Notes: generated by a model not told the origin, from the sequence alone. Shown: positions 17,393 through 27,301, numbered from the stretch's first letter. The stretch is DNA of 64,000 nucleotides from Phycisphaerae bacterium (GCA_022180725.1 BQMO01000016.1:1-64000); one strand, 5' to 3'. Numbers and translations: made by a program.

Positions 17393-18772
17393 ATGACGAT
17401 CGTTCCCCTCCCCCAGTTCGAGGCCGACGTGAAGGCCATGCTCGAGGAGGAGGACCGCGCGGCGTACGCGGCGCTGAAGGCGCCCAAGTCGCTGGTCGTC
17501 CGCTTCGGCGCACTCAAGTACGTCGGGGAGTTTCCGTACGCGGGCGACATCAAGCCCGGATGCGGGAGCAAGATCGTCGTGCGCACGTTTCGCGGCACCG
17601 AGATCGGCGAGATGCTCACGAGCACCTGCCCCAACGCGGGGTGCTCCAAGAGCGTGTCGCGGCAGGAGATGCTCCGGTACATCGAGAACTCCGGCGGGCG
17701 CGATTACCCGTTCTACACCGAGGGACGCGCCCTGCGCGTGGCGACCAAGGAAGACCTCGACGCGCAGGCGGCGATCGAACAATCGCGGCACGAACTCCGC
17801 CTGCGGGCCCGCGCGATCGCGGAGCGGCTGAGACTCGCGGCGAAGATCGTCGACGTCGAGCCGATCCTGGGCGGCGAGTCGGTCACCGTGTTCTACCTCT
17901 CCGAGGAGCGTGTCGAACTGCGCGACCTGGCCCGCGAACTCGGGCACGCGTTCCGCGTCCGCGTCGACCTCAAGCACGTGGGGGCACGCGACGAGGCCCG
18001 CATCACCGCGGACTACGAGAAGTGCGGGCAGTACTGCTGCTGCAAGAACTTCCTCAAGGTCCTCAAGCCCGTCTCGATGAAGTCCGCCAAGGTGCAGAAG
18101 GCCACGCTCGACCCGCTGAAGATCTCCGGCCGGTGCGGGCGGCTGATGTGCTGCCTGCGGTACGAGGACTCGACGTACGAGGAACTCCGCAAGCGTCTGC
18201 CGCGGAAAAAGACGCGCGTGGGCACGCCCGAGGGCGACGGCCTCGTGCTCGACGGGCAGATTCTGACGCAACTGGTGCTGGTCGAACTCGACGCGCTGGG
18301 GCCGGATGGGAAGATTCAGCAGGTGGCGGTGCCGGTGGAGAACCTCACGCCGCCCACGAGCACCGCGCCACCGTCGCGGCCCATGCCCCCGGGCATGATG
18401 CCCGGCGGCCCCGGAGGCCCGAGCGCTCGCCCCGGCCCGCGCGGCGGCCCGCCCAGACCGGCCAGCCCGCGCCCGCCAGGCCAGCCGCGCATGCCCGGTC
18501 ATCCTGATCCGCGGCGAACTCCATCCTCGCCTGGTTCGCGTCCACCCCAGGCGTCAACCCCAGCTCCGAACCGTGACGCCGAGATCGACGAACTGCTCGG
18601 GGCGATGGAGGACGACCTTGGCGATTCCACGCCGCGCGAGGGGTCGCCGGGGGTTGAAGGGGATCGCCCGGACGGACCGGGCGGCCCGCGACGGAAGCGA
18701 CGGCGGCGACGACGCGGAGGCGGCGGCCCTCGCCCGCAGGACGGCGGCGGTCCATCCCCCCCGCCCGCCTGA
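17393..18772 (+). CDS. RicT/PSP1-domain protein with Pro/Gly-rich tail
   Basis: A 459-residue protein. The first 320 residues carry the PSP1 (RicT/YaaT) core, with CGQYCCCKNFLKVLKPVSMK and CGRLMCCLRYE, the cysteine-rich segments expected to bind an iron-sulfur cluster. In Bacillus, RicT works with RicA and RicF on RNase Y and mRNA maturation; no partner is present here. A low-complexity tail of about 110 residues (Pro, Gly, Arg) and a basic RKRRRRRR-like end could bind RNA. Tails of this kind are unusual for RicT of Firmicutes. Confidence 0.9.
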   Translation: MTIVPLPQFEADVKAMLEEEDRAAYAALKAPKSLVVRFGALKYVGEFPYAGDIKPGCGSKIVVRTFRGTEIGEMLTSTCPNAGCSKSVSRQEMLRYIENSGGRDYPFYTEGRALRVATKEDLDAQAAIEQSRHELRLRARAIAERLRLAAKIVDVEPILGGESVTVFYLSEERVELRDLARELGHAFRVRVDLKHVGARDEARITADYEKCGQYCCCKNFLKVLKPVSMKSAKVQKATLDPLKISGRCGRLMCCLRYEDSTYEELRKRLPRKKTRVGTPEGDGLVLDGQILTQLVLVELDALGPDGKIQQVAVPVENLTPPTSTAPPSRPMPPGMMPGGPGGPSARPGPRGGPPRPASPRPPGQPRMPGHPDPRRTPSSPGSRPPQASTPAPNRDAEIDELLGAMEDDLGDSTPREGSPGVEGDRPDGPGGPRRKRRRRRRGGGGPRPQDGGGPSPPPA

Positions 18773-18781
18773 GCCGCGCGA

Positions 18782-18787
18782 TACCCT
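18782..18787 (+). promoter_or_regulatory. TAnnnT -10-like element of the glycogen debranching enzyme
   Basis: TACCCT ends 6 bases before the GTG start at 18794. Confidence 0.5.
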
Positions 18788-18793
18788 GCGCCC

Positions 18794-20836
18794 GTGACCA
18801 CCCTGGTGACCCATCACGTCGTACCCGACGGTACACACGGGGCACGCGAGTATCTCCTGACCAACGGCCTGGGTGGGTTCGCGCTCGGATGCGCCGATGC
18901 CCGGAATCGTCGGCGATATCACGCATTGCTGATCGGCGCGACGACCCCGCCTGTGGGTCGGGTCATGGCCCTGGCCGCCATCGCCGACACACTGGCCGTC
19001 GAGGATCCCGCGGGCCACGTCGCGCGGCATGCGCTGACGGACTTCGCCTTCGCGGGCTGGTCGGGGCGGCATGGCCTCACGCCGACAGCGTTCTCAACCA
19101 ACGGGGTGAGCGCGACATGGACCTACGCCCCTTCCCCCGGGGTCCGCGTATCGCGCTCGCTGACTCTCGCCGACGGGCGCAACGCGGCGGAGGTGACGTA
19201 CCGCGTGCAGGCCCCGGGGCGGGCATGGCTGGAACTGCGCCCGCTGGTGGGCCTGCGTGATTTTCACGAACTGGTGCGCGGGCAGGACGACCGCTGGCGG
19301 TACTACACGACGTCGGACGAGGCCGGGGCCACGATCTACGCCGGGGCGTGGAACCTCCGGCTGGCCACGACGACCGGGCGATTCTCGCTTCACCCGGATT
19401 GGTGGTGGAACTTCGAGTACGCGATGGACCTGGCCCGCGGGCAGGACGGGCGCGAAGACCTGTATTGCCCCGGCACGTTCGTGTGCGACTGCGGCGACCA
19501 CGGCGGCGAAGTGACGCACACCCTCGCCGCGTGGATGGATGATGGGCCGATGCCCGTCGGGCTGCACGCGCCGAAGGTGGCGCGGCTTCAGGCGCTGGTC
19601 GCCGGGCTTCGCCCTGATCCGCGTGAACGCGAACCCGCGAAACCGGGGCGTCCCGCGACTCGTCGGGCGGACGAAACGCTCGCGGCTCTCGCCGTGGCGG
19701 CGGACCAGTTTGTGGTCGTGCGCAACATGCCCCATCTTGGTCGCCGAACGTCGATCATCGCGGGGTACCCGTGGTTCAGCGACTGGGGCCGCGACACGAT
19801 GATCGCGCTGCCGGGGCTGCTGCTGACCACGGGGCGGCACGCCGAGGCGTTGAACGTGCTCACGACCTTCGCCGCGATGCGGCGGGATGGGCTGATTCCC
19901 AACTGCTTCGACGACGCCACGGGGCAGGCGCAGTACAACACGGCGGACGCATCGCTGTGGTTCATCCACGCCGCGGGGGCGTACCTCGCCTCGAGCGAGG
20001 ACACCGTTGGGTACCGCACGCACCTTCTCCCGGCGTGCGTGGACATTCTGACGGCGTATCGGCGTGGGACTGAGTACGGCATCCGCATGGATCCGGACGA
20101 TGCGCTGATCGCCGCGGGCGATGCGGGCACGCAGCTGACGTGGATGGACGCCGCACGCGACGGCGTGGTCTTCACGCCCCGCTTCGGCAAAGCGGTGGAG
20201 ATCAATGCCCTGTGGATCGACGGCCTGAAGCAGGTCGGGCGGGCGAAGGGACGCGCGGGGCAGGAATGGCTGGACCTTGCGATCCGGGCCGAGGGGTCGT
20301 TCCTGCGGCGATTCTGGTGCGAGGAAACCGGTTGCCTGTTTGACCGGCTGGAGCCGGACGGGGACGGCGGGTGGCGAGGCGTCGCGGAGGTGCGCCCGAA
20401 TCAGGTTTATGCTCTGGCGCTCGACGTGGCGTTGCCCCGCGAGCGAGCAGCGTCGGTGCTGCGCGTGGTGCGAGAGCGGCTCCTCACGCCGCGCGGCGTG
20501 CGGACGCTCGCGCCGGGTTCGCCGGGGTACCGCGGGCGATACAAGGGAAGCCTGTTCGAACGTGACGGCGCGTACCACAACGGCACGGCGTGGCCCTACC
20601 TGCTCGGGATGTATGCGCAGGCCTTGCTCGACCACGGCGGCGACGACGCGGACGTGATGGCGGCCCTGGGCGGCGTGCTCGACGACCTGCTGGGCCGGGG
20701 TACGGCGGGGGCGCCGATCGGCACGATCGCGGAGGTGTACGACGGCGAAGCACCCCAGGATGCCGGCGGGTGCCCGGCGCAGGCGTGGAGCGTGGCCGAG
20801 GTGCTGCAGGCCTACGTCGCGTCGCTCCGGGGGTAG
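18794..20836 (+). CDS. Glycogen debranching enzyme (amylo-alpha-1,6-glucosidase, GH133-like)
   Basis: A 680-residue protein with the N-terminal domain of archaeal/bacterial debranching enzymes (EYLLTNGLGGFALGCADARNRRRYHALL) and a C-terminal (alpha/alpha)6 barrel with PWFSDWGRDTMIALPGL, the substrate-pocket segment that carries a likely catalytic Asp. NTADASLWFIHA and YHNGTAWPYLLG are further family segments. It hydrolyses alpha-1,6 branches of glycogen. The start is GTG with TACCCT 6 bases upstream. No other glycogen gene is in the window. Confidence 0.93.
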   Translation: MTTLVTHHVVPDGTHGAREYLLTNGLGGFALGCADARNRRRYHALLIGATTPPVGRVMALAAIADTLAVEDPAGHVARHALTDFAFAGWSGRHGLTPTAFSTNGVSATWTYAPSPGVRVSRSLTLADGRNAAEVTYRVQAPGRAWLELRPLVGLRDFHELVRGQDDRWRYYTTSDEAGATIYAGAWNLRLATTTGRFSLHPDWWWNFEYAMDLARGQDGREDLYCPGTFVCDCGDHGGEVTHTLAAWMDDGPMPVGLHAPKVARLQALVAGLRPDPREREPAKPGRPATRRADETLAALAVAADQFVVVRNMPHLGRRTSIIAGYPWFSDWGRDTMIALPGLLLTTGRHAEALNVLTTFAAMRRDGLIPNCFDDATGQAQYNTADASLWFIHAAGAYLASSEDTVGYRTHLLPACVDILTAYRRGTEYGIRMDPDDALIAAGDAGTQLTWMDAARDGVVFTPRFGKAVEINALWIDGLKQVGRAKGRAGQEWLDLAIRAEGSFLRRFWCEETGCLFDRLEPDGDGGWRGVAEVRPNQVYALALDVALPRERAASVLRVVRERLLTPRGVRTLAPGSPGYRGRYKGSLFERDGAYHNGTAWPYLLGMYAQALLDHGGDDADVMAALGGVLDDLLGRGTAGAPIGTIAEVYDGEAPQDAGGCPAQAWSVAEVLQAYVASLRG

Positions 20837-20992
20837 GGACGCATGCGGAGCCTACGATGCGGCCGAACGCTCCGAACGCGGCACGTCGCCGAGAGGATGG
20901 GAAGCGTTCGGACGCGTGTTGTGAGCCGAGGCGGCATGACGGCGCGTGTGCGGGTGGCGTTTCGATCACCCGAGCCTCACCGGAGCGTCTGC

Positions 20993-21799
20993 ATGTCCTT
21001 TGCTCGATTGGCGTGGATCGTGACTCTCGGCGTCTTGTTGGTAGGCGTTTCGCCGACCCGGGCGCAGCCCACGGCGTACGAGACGATCGTCCAGAAGCAC
21101 GCCCTCGCGATGGTGAACATCAAGTTCATCCTCAAGGCCCAGGGGCAGGAAGAGGAATCCGAGGTGCCCGGGGTCATGATCGAGAAGACCGGGCTGGTCC
21201 TCGCGAGCACGATCGGGCTGGGCGAGATGCAGACGCGCTTCGGGGGCATGAACATCACCCCGACGAACATCAAAATCCTCATCGGGGACGACACGCAAGG
21301 GGTCGATGCGAAGATGATCGCCCGTGACGGGGACCTGGCGCTGGGGTGGTTCCAGATCGATGCCCCCGACGAGAAGGGATACGCCGCGGTTGATTTCGCC
21401 GCCGGCGCCATGCCCGCGCCGGGCGACGCGCTCATGGTGGTGTCGCAACTGGGCAAGTTTTTTCATCGGGCCAATGTGGTCACCGAGGGCAAAGTCTCGT
21501 GCGTGACGGCCAAGCCGCGGTCGGTAATTCTCCCGAGCATCACGCTGGTGGCGTCGGACTTTGGCGTGCCGGTGTTCGACGCGCAGTCGCGCCCGGTCGG
21601 GCTGTTCTCCGCGGTCCTCCCGGACAAGGACGAACTGGAAGGTTCCACGGGCGGGCTGGAGGAGATGATGAAGGGCATTCCCGGGCTGAAGATGATCATC
21701 CCCGCGGCGGAGATCGTGTCGGCGACGGCGCGGGCCAAGGAAGAAGCCGCCAGGAAGAAGGCCGAGGCCCCGAGCGAGCCCGCGCCGGCAACGCCGTAA
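20993..21799 (+). CDS. Secreted trypsin-fold protein lacking catalytic residues
   Basis: A 268-residue protein with a signal peptide (1-24, ending TRA). The rest matches the spacing of HtrA/trypsin-like domains, but key residues are gone. Where these proteases have TNxHVV it reads LVLASTIGLG (68-77); the Asp segment DLALGWF is kept (114-120); and GNSGGP is replaced by ASDFGVPVFD (187-196). A C-terminal Ala/Lys/Glu-rich helix follows. A protease-fold binding protein is the best guess. An upstream in-frame ATG (20843) would add 50 residues without any signal peptide, so I prefer this start, which has GGAG 7 bases upstream. Confidence 0.78.
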   Translation: MSFARLAWIVTLGVLLVGVSPTRAQPTAYETIVQKHALAMVNIKFILKAQGQEEESEVPGVMIEKTGLVLASTIGLGEMQTRFGGMNITPTNIKILIGDDTQGVDAKMIARDGDLALGWFQIDAPDEKGYAAVDFAAGAMPAPGDALMVVSQLGKFFHRANVVTEGKVSCVTAKPRSVILPSITLVASDFGVPVFDAQSRPVGLFSAVLPDKDELEGSTGGLEEMMKGIPGLKMIIPAAEIVSATARAKEEAARKKAEAPSEPAPATP

Positions 21800-21866
21800 C
21801 CAGCGTTCGCGACCATCCACCCGCCTGACCCCTCGGCCCCGGCGTGGTACGCCGCGCGCCCTGACC

Positions 21867-21872
21867 TATCCT
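21867..21872 (+). promoter_or_regulatory. TAnnnT -10-like element of rnr
   Basis: TATCCT ends 5 bases before the GTG start at 21878. Confidence 0.5.
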
Positions 21873-21877
21873 CCGCC

Positions 21878-24343
21878 GTGAACGACCGCTTTCAACGCCG
21901 CATTCTCGACCACCTCCGCCACGAAACCTACACCCCGCGGCGCACGCCCGAACTCGCGGACGACCTGGGCATCCCGAACGATCAGAAATCGGCGTTCGTC
22001 GCCGCCCTGCGCGCCCTTGAAGACGAGGGCAAGGTCGAGGTGAACGAACAGGGGCGGGTGTCGCTCCCGTCGCTGGCGTCGCGCGGCGGGCAGGTGGTGG
22101 GCGTCTTTCGCAAGACCATGCGCGGGTTCGGGTTCGTCACGCCCGACGAGCCGGTCAAGGAGCGTTCGGTCTTCATCCCCGCGGACGCCGTGGGCGAGGC
22201 ACTGACGGGCGACACTGTGCGGGCACGCATCGCCCCCGACCGGCGCTCCCCCAACGGCGACGGGTACTCGGGCACCATCGTCGAAGTCATCGAGCGGCAT
22301 GCGACCAGTTACACCGGCACGCTCACGAAGCGGGGCGGGCAATGGCTTGTGCAGCCCGACGGGCGGCAGATCACCACGCCGATCGTCGTCGCCGACGCCA
22401 CGAGCAAGAACGCCAAAGAGGGTGACAAGGTCGTGGTGGAACTGACTCTCTGGCCCGAGGGCGACCTGCTGGCCGAGGGAGTCATCACGCGCGTGCTGGG
22501 GGAGGCGGGGCGGCCCGACGTGGAGACGCAGGCGGTGATCGCGGCGTACGACCTGCCGGGAGAGTTTCCGCCCGAGTGCGTGCAGCAGGCCCGGGACGCG
22601 GCGGCCCGCTATGAGCGCGAGATCGCCGACTACACCGCGCGGGGCGCCGCGGCGCTCGACGGCCGGCTCGACCTGACGGGCGACTTCATCATCACCATCG
22701 ATCCGCCCGACGCCAAGGACTACGACGACGCGATCTCCATCCGCCGCACCGACCAGTTCGAGGGGGGCGGGTGGGAGGTCGGGGTGCACATCGCCGACGT
22801 GGCGCACTTCATTCCCCGGGGCAGCCCGCTGGACGAAGAGGCCCGCGACCGCGGCAACTCGTGCTACCTGCCCCGGCACGTCATCCCCATGCTGCCCGAG
22901 GTGTTGTCCAACGGCATCTGCTCGCTCCAGGAACGCGTGCTGCGGTACTGCAAGTCGGCGTTCATGACCTACGACAGCCGGGGCGAAGTTCGCGGGGAGG
23001 GCGTAGCGCAGACGCTGATCAAGAGCAGCAAGCGGCTGACATACCTCGAGGCGCAGGCGCTGATCGACGGGAACCTCGACGAGGCGCGGAAACACGCCAA
23101 GACCGAGCCGATCTACAGCGAACAGTTGATCGACACGCTCCGCGAGTTCAACCGCTGCGCGAAGGCCATCCAGGGCCGGCGCGATCGGCGGGGCATGATC
23201 GTGCTCGACCTGCCCGAGGTCGTGCTCATCTACGACGAGCACGGGCACGTCATCGACGCGGAGCGCGAGGACGACGCCTTCACGCACAAACTCATCGAGA
23301 TGTTCATGGTCGAGGCCAACGAGGTGCTCGCGCGGGTCTTCGAGAACCTCGACGTGCCGCTGTTGCGGCGCGTACACCCCGACCCGGTGCCGGGCGACGT
23401 GGACGGCATGCGCCGGGCGGCCATGGTCGCGGGGTTCAAGGTGCCCAAGAACCCGACCCGCGAGGAACTCCAGGGGCTGCTGAAGGCCACGCACGGGACG
23501 CCCGCGGCCCGGGCGATCCACATGGCCGTGCTGCGGACGCTCTCCAAGGCCGAATACAGCCCGCAGCAGATCGGGCACTTCGCCCTGGCGAGCGAGGCGT
23601 ACGCGCACTTCACCAGCCCCATCCGCCGCTACGCGGACCTGACGGTGCACCGGGCGCTGGCCGAGTATCTCCGCCGGACCGAGAACGGCACGAAGCGTCC
23701 GCGGGGCGAGCGCGAGCAGAAGGCCCTGGGGCAGGACCTGCTCCGGGCGAAGGATTGCCTGGCGTACGAGGATCTGGTGGAGATCGGTCGGCACGCGACG
23801 GCGCGCGAGGTGAACGCCGAGGCCGCCGAGCGCGAACTCCGCAGTTTCCTCGTCCTGCAACTGCTCTCCAAGCACGTGGGCGAGTCGTATTCCGGCGTGG
23901 TGACGAACGTGAACCCGCGCGGGGTGTTCGTGCAACTCGACAAGTACCTCGCCGACGGGTTCATCAAGAGCGAAGACCTGCCCGGCGACGTGACCCGCGA
24001 GAATCTCACGCCCTTCTGGAAGATCGACACCCGCACGGGGGCGCTGGTCGATCAGCGTTCGGGCCGATCGTTCAACTTCGGGGACCGCGTGTCCGTGCGC
24101 ATCGCCAATGTCGACCTGGCCAAGCGGCAGATGGACCTGGTCATCGACGACGCCTCAACCCGGGCTGGGGGTAAGGCCAAGAAAGTCGCGCCCCCGGCGG
24201 TGGGCGGCGGTCTTGGCGGCGGACCAAAGCCCGGCGGGTTCGGTCCCGGCAAGTGGGACAACTTCAAGACCGGGTCCGACCGGCGGAGCCAGCGCAGCAA
24301 GAGCCGCGACAAGGGCAAGAAGCACCACCGGCGCGACCGCTGA
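21878..24343 (+). CDS. rnr: Ribonuclease R
   Basis: An 821-residue 3'-5' exoribonuclease of the RNB family. Order: N-terminal winged helix (about 1-70), cold-shock domains (GQVVGVFRKTMRGFGFVTPD), RNB catalytic domain with the Asp cluster in IDPPDAKDYDDAI, HFTSPIRRYADL near 585, a C-terminal S1 domain (YSGVVTNVNPRGVFVQLD) and a basic Lys/Arg tail. RNase R degrades structured RNA and takes part in mRNA and rRNA turnover. Convergent with argS, 9 bases apart. Confidence 0.97.
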   Translation: MNDRFQRRILDHLRHETYTPRRTPELADDLGIPNDQKSAFVAALRALEDEGKVEVNEQGRVSLPSLASRGGQVVGVFRKTMRGFGFVTPDEPVKERSVFIPADAVGEALTGDTVRARIAPDRRSPNGDGYSGTIVEVIERHATSYTGTLTKRGGQWLVQPDGRQITTPIVVADATSKNAKEGDKVVVELTLWPEGDLLAEGVITRVLGEAGRPDVETQAVIAAYDLPGEFPPECVQQARDAAARYEREIADYTARGAAALDGRLDLTGDFIITIDPPDAKDYDDAISIRRTDQFEGGGWEVGVHIADVAHFIPRGSPLDEEARDRGNSCYLPRHVIPMLPEVLSNGICSLQERVLRYCKSAFMTYDSRGEVRGEGVAQTLIKSSKRLTYLEAQALIDGNLDEARKHAKTEPIYSEQLIDTLREFNRCAKAIQGRRDRRGMIVLDLPEVVLIYDEHGHVIDAEREDDAFTHKLIEMFMVEANEVLARVFENLDVPLLRRVHPDPVPGDVDGMRRAAMVAGFKVPKNPTREELQGLLKATHGTPAARAIHMAVLRTLSKAEYSPQQIGHFALASEAYAHFTSPIRRYADLTVHRALAEYLRRTENGTKRPRGEREQKALGQDLLRAKDCLAYEDLVEIGRHATAREVNAEAAERELRSFLVLQLLSKHVGESYSGVVTNVNPRGVFVQLDKYLADGFIKSEDLPGDVTRENLTPFWKIDTRTGALVDQRSGRSFNFGDRVSVRIANVDLAKRQMDLVIDDASTRAGGKAKKVAPPAVGGGLGGGPKPGGFGPGKWDNFKTGSDRRSQRSKSRDKGKKHHRRDR

Positions 24344-24352
24344 CCGTTGACG

Positions 24353-26233
24353 CTACATCCGCTCGACCGTGGGGATGCCCAGCACGCCCAGGCCGTCGGC
24401 GAGCACGCGCCCGGCGAGGTCGCACAGGCGCAGGCGCCCGTCGCGCTGCGCGGGCGTCTCCGCCGCGAGCACCGGGCACTGGTCGAAGAACGTGCTGAAC
24501 ACGCCGGCGAGGTCGTACAGATACTGGCACAGCCGGTGCGGCTCGAGCGTGTCGGCTACGCCCCGCACCGCGCCGGGGTAGCGCAGCAGGGCCAGCGCCA
24601 GGTTCTTCTCGGCGGGCAGGTCGCACGCGAAAGGGGCGGCCTTCCACCCGTCGCCCACGCCGCGCTCCGCCGCCTTGCGGAAGATGCTGCGGATGCGGAC
24701 AAAGGCGTAGAGGAGGTACGGCCCGGTGTTGCCTTCGAAGGAGAGCAGCCGATCGAACCCGAACATGTAGTCCTTCACGCGGTCGGTCGAGAGGTCGCCG
24801 TACTTGAGGGCGGCGATGCCGACGGCCTCGGCCACGCGGCGGGCGTCGTCGCCGGCGAGTTCGGGGCTGCGGGTCTGCACGGCGTTGGCGGCGCGGGCGA
24901 ACATCTCCGCGATGAGGTCGGCGAGCTTCACGCTCTCGCCCGAGCGCGTCTTGAAGGGACGACCGTCCTCCCCCAGCACCGCCCCGAACGCCGCGTGCGC
25001 GATCCGCGCGGGGCGCCCTGTCTTCGGGTGGATCGCGTACCCGGCCTTGATCGCGGCGGCGGCGAACTGGCGGATGTGCAGGTTCTGCCGCGCGTCGATG
25101 GCGTACACGATCTCGTGCGCGCCCAGTTTCTGCACACGTCGGCGTACGGCGCAGATGTCCGTGGTCGCGTAGAGGAAGCCCCCGTCGCTCTTGCGCACCA
25201 GGCACGGTTCCTTGATCGGTTCCCACATGGGCGTGCCGTCGGCGGCCTTGTCGGGGGCATCGACTCGCACGATCAGCGCTCCCTGATCGGGCACGGCTAC
25301 CCCGCGCGCAACCAAGTCGTCCACCATCGGCGCCAGTTCGTCGGCGTAGGAACTCTCCCCGGCATTGGCCTCGGCGGTGCAGTTGACGTGCAGCGCGGCA
25401 CACACGTCCAGGCAGACCTTCATCGTCACGTCGTAGATGCGCTGCCAGACGCGGTAGACCGCGGGGTCCTTCGCCTGGAGTTTCACCAGCGTCTGCCGGG
25501 CCGCGGTGAACGATTCGGTCGCCCCGTTCACCTGCTCCTCGAGTTCGGCGAGGGCCTTGGGGCCAAGCCCGTAGCGCTTCACGGCTTCGAGGCCGGCGAT
25601 GTCGCGTTCGCACTCGGCCTGGGCCGTCTTGTACGCCGCGTCGAGGTCATCGAGGGTCAGCGAATCGAGCGAAATCACGCCCCGGGCGGCCTGGTCCGCG
25701 ATCCGCCGTGTCACCATCGCGATGGGCAGGCCCCAGTCGCCGACATGGTTCTGGCGGATGACGGCGTGCCCCAGCCGCTCGAAGGTCCGCGCGAGACAGT
25801 CCCCGATCACCGGGCTACGCAGGTGCCCTACGTGCATCTGCTTGGCGAGATTCACGCCCATGAGGTCGACGACGACCGTGCGCCGGTCGGCGGGGGTTTC
25901 GATACCCAGGCCGGCGGTGTCCATCGCCGAGAGCGCGTCGCGCAGCGCGGCCGGGCGCAGGCGGATGTTGATGAACCCCGGGCCGGCGATGGACTTGTCC
26001 GTGAGCGGCTCGGCCAGGCCGGCGAGATCGACCGCCTGCACCAGAGCCGCGGCCACCTCGCGCGGGTTCTTGCCGACGCGCTTGCCCAGCCCCATTGCCG
26101 CATTGCTCTGAAAATCGCCGATCTCGGGGGACTTGCATGGGGTAATGAGCGGGTCGGCGCCCGCGGCCTGCGGAAAGGTCCTGTCGATGGCGGCGCGGAA
26201 TCGCTCGGCAAGAAGTTGAACGGGATCGGCCAT
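24353..26233 (-). CDS. argS: Arginyl-tRNA synthetase
   Basis: A 626-residue class I aminoacyl-tRNA synthetase. The ArgRS N-terminal domain is followed by NLAKQMHVGHLRSPVIGD, which holds the HIGH-type signature HVGH, then LYATTDICAVRRR and FEGNTGPYLLYAFVRIRSI near the C-terminal DALR anticodon-binding domain. The frame continues upstream through the octamer repeat, but the conserved sequence starts at this ATG and TACCAT lies 7 bases before it. Confidence 0.97.
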   Translation of the reverse strand: MADPVQLLAERFRAAIDRTFPQAAGADPLITPCKSPEIGDFQSNAAMGLGKRVGKNPREVAAALVQAVDLAGLAEPLTDKSIAGPGFINIRLRPAALRDALSAMDTAGLGIETPADRRTVVVDLMGVNLAKQMHVGHLRSPVIGDCLARTFERLGHAVIRQNHVGDWGLPIAMVTRRIADQAARGVISLDSLTLDDLDAAYKTAQAECERDIAGLEAVKRYGLGPKALAELEEQVNGATESFTAARQTLVKLQAKDPAVYRVWQRIYDVTMKVCLDVCAALHVNCTAEANAGESSYADELAPMVDDLVARGVAVPDQGALIVRVDAPDKAADGTPMWEPIKEPCLVRKSDGGFLYATTDICAVRRRVQKLGAHEIVYAIDARQNLHIRQFAAAAIKAGYAIHPKTGRPARIAHAAFGAVLGEDGRPFKTRSGESVKLADLIAEMFARAANAVQTRSPELAGDDARRVAEAVGIAALKYGDLSTDRVKDYMFGFDRLLSFEGNTGPYLLYAFVRIRSIFRKAAERGVGDGWKAAPFACDLPAEKNLALALLRYPGAVRGVADTLEPHRLCQYLYDLAGVFSTFFDQCPVLAAETPAQRDGRLRLCDLAGRVLADGLGVLGIPTVERM

Positions 26234-26240
26234 GGGGCGG

Positions 26241-26246
26241 ATGGTA
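26241..26246 (-). promoter_or_regulatory. TAnnnT -10-like element of argS
   Basis: TACCAT ends 7 bases before the argS ATG. The octamer repeat array begins 5 bases further upstream. Confidence 0.5.
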
Positions 26247-26251
26247 GGGAG

Positions 26252-26336
26252 GAAGTTCCGAAGTTCCGAGGTTCCGAAGTTCCGGAGTTCCGGAGTTCCA
26301 GAGTTCCAGAGTTCCGGAGTTCCGGAGTTCCGGAGT
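26252..26336. repeat. Octamer tandem repeat upstream of argS
   Basis: Ten consecutive 8-base units of the form RRRGTTCC (GAAGTTCC, GAGGTTCC, GGAGTTCC, AGAGTTCC) plus a partial unit. On the argS strand every unit reads GGAAC(T/C)(T/C)x. The array lies directly upstream of the argS -10-like hexamer. Confidence 0.92.
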
Positions 26337-26416
26337 GCAAACGCATTTGTACGAAACACTCGTTCAGGCGGACGGCGATCGGCTCTTTGCCACGAGCCGT
26401 TGTGCCGAGCATGGCG

Positions 26417-27301
26417 TCAGGGAATCAATCGCGCCAGCCCCTCCGCGATCTGCTCCGCGACATCCGTCAGACTCGTCGCGGGCAGGTGGGCGAGCGGGTC
26501 GTCGATGAGCACCACGCGCCCCTGCCGAATCGCCGACGTGTCGAGCGCGCGGAGCGACCCAAGCCGGGCCATCGCCTCCTTGCCAAGCGACGGAGCCTCA
26601 CGCTCACCGCGCGGCAATGTGCGGGCCGAGCGCGGCAGGATGAGCACGATCACGTCGGGCGCGATTCGGCGGACGTCTTCGAGCGCCAGTTCCTGCCACA
26701 CCCCGCCGGTGGTAATCGCCGGCGTCGCGCCGAGCCGCACGAGCATGTCGTGGTGAAACGAGCCCGGCCCCAACGCCGCGGGGGGATCGACCCCCGCCAG
26801 CAGGAGCACGCGTCCCGCGCCGGCGAGTTCGGGCCTGGGCCGGAGCGCGGCGTGCAGACGTTGCACGGCCCCGTACCCCTCGGGCGAGCCGTCGGCGTTG
26901 CCGACCAGCAGCACGTCGAGTTCGTGCGTTTCGCGCTCGACGTCGTCGAGCGTCAGAAGGCGGCAGTCGTGCAACACCCAGCCTCGTTCCGCCGCGAGGG
27001 TGCGCAGCCGTTCGGGCAGATCACGCGTCCCCCATTGCGTGAACACATGCGTAGGCCGCGCGGCGACCAGGGCCTCGTAATCGATCTGGTGTTGATCGCC
27101 ACAAACCGGCACGGCCACGTCGAGGATGAGGTCCGAGGCGTGCCGCCCCACGATCTCGTGTTCGCGCCCGAGGTGGCGGAGCATGACCGCCACGGCGGGG
27201 CTGAGGGCGACCAGGCGCGGGCCGGCGGGAGGGGGCGGCGCGGGCGTCGGGTCGCCGCACGCGGCAAGAACGACAAGCATGAACAGGGCCAGCATGCGCA
27301 C
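26417..27301 (-). CDS. BtuF-like ABC substrate-binding lipoprotein
   Basis: A 294-residue lipoprotein (lipobox LAAC at about 12-15) with the two-lobed binding-protein layout of the BtuF/FhuD class: RLVALSPAVAVMLRHLG at the start of lobe 1, a YEALVAARPTHVF segment and an IAPDVIVLILP segment in lobe 2. These proteins bring cobalamin, haem or siderophores to an ABC permease. No permease lies next to it; a FecE/BtuD-like ATPase is 6.4 kb away at 33745. The start is taken as GTG at 27301, with TATCCT 5 bases upstream; an ATG lies two codons inside. Confidence 0.85.
   Translation of the reverse strand: MRMLALFMLVVLAACGDPTPAPPPPAGPRLVALSPAVAVMLRHLGREHEIVGRHASDLILDVAVPVCGDQHQIDYEALVAARPTHVFTQWGTRDLPERLRTLAAERGWVLHDCRLLTLDDVERETHELDVLLVGNADGSPEGYGAVQRLHAALRPRPELAGAGRVLLLAGVDPPAALGPGSFHHDMLVRLGATPAITTGGVWQELALEDVRRIAPDVIVLILPRSARTLPRGEREAPSLGKEAMARLGSLRALDTSAIRQGRVVLIDDPLAHLPATSLTDVAEQIAEGLARLIP

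Noticed and set aside
24353..26359. argS starting at 26359 through the octamer repeat
   Set aside because: The added 42 residues are a repeat-encoded run of ELRNSGTP-like units; conserved sequence and the -10-like hexamer fit the start at 26233.
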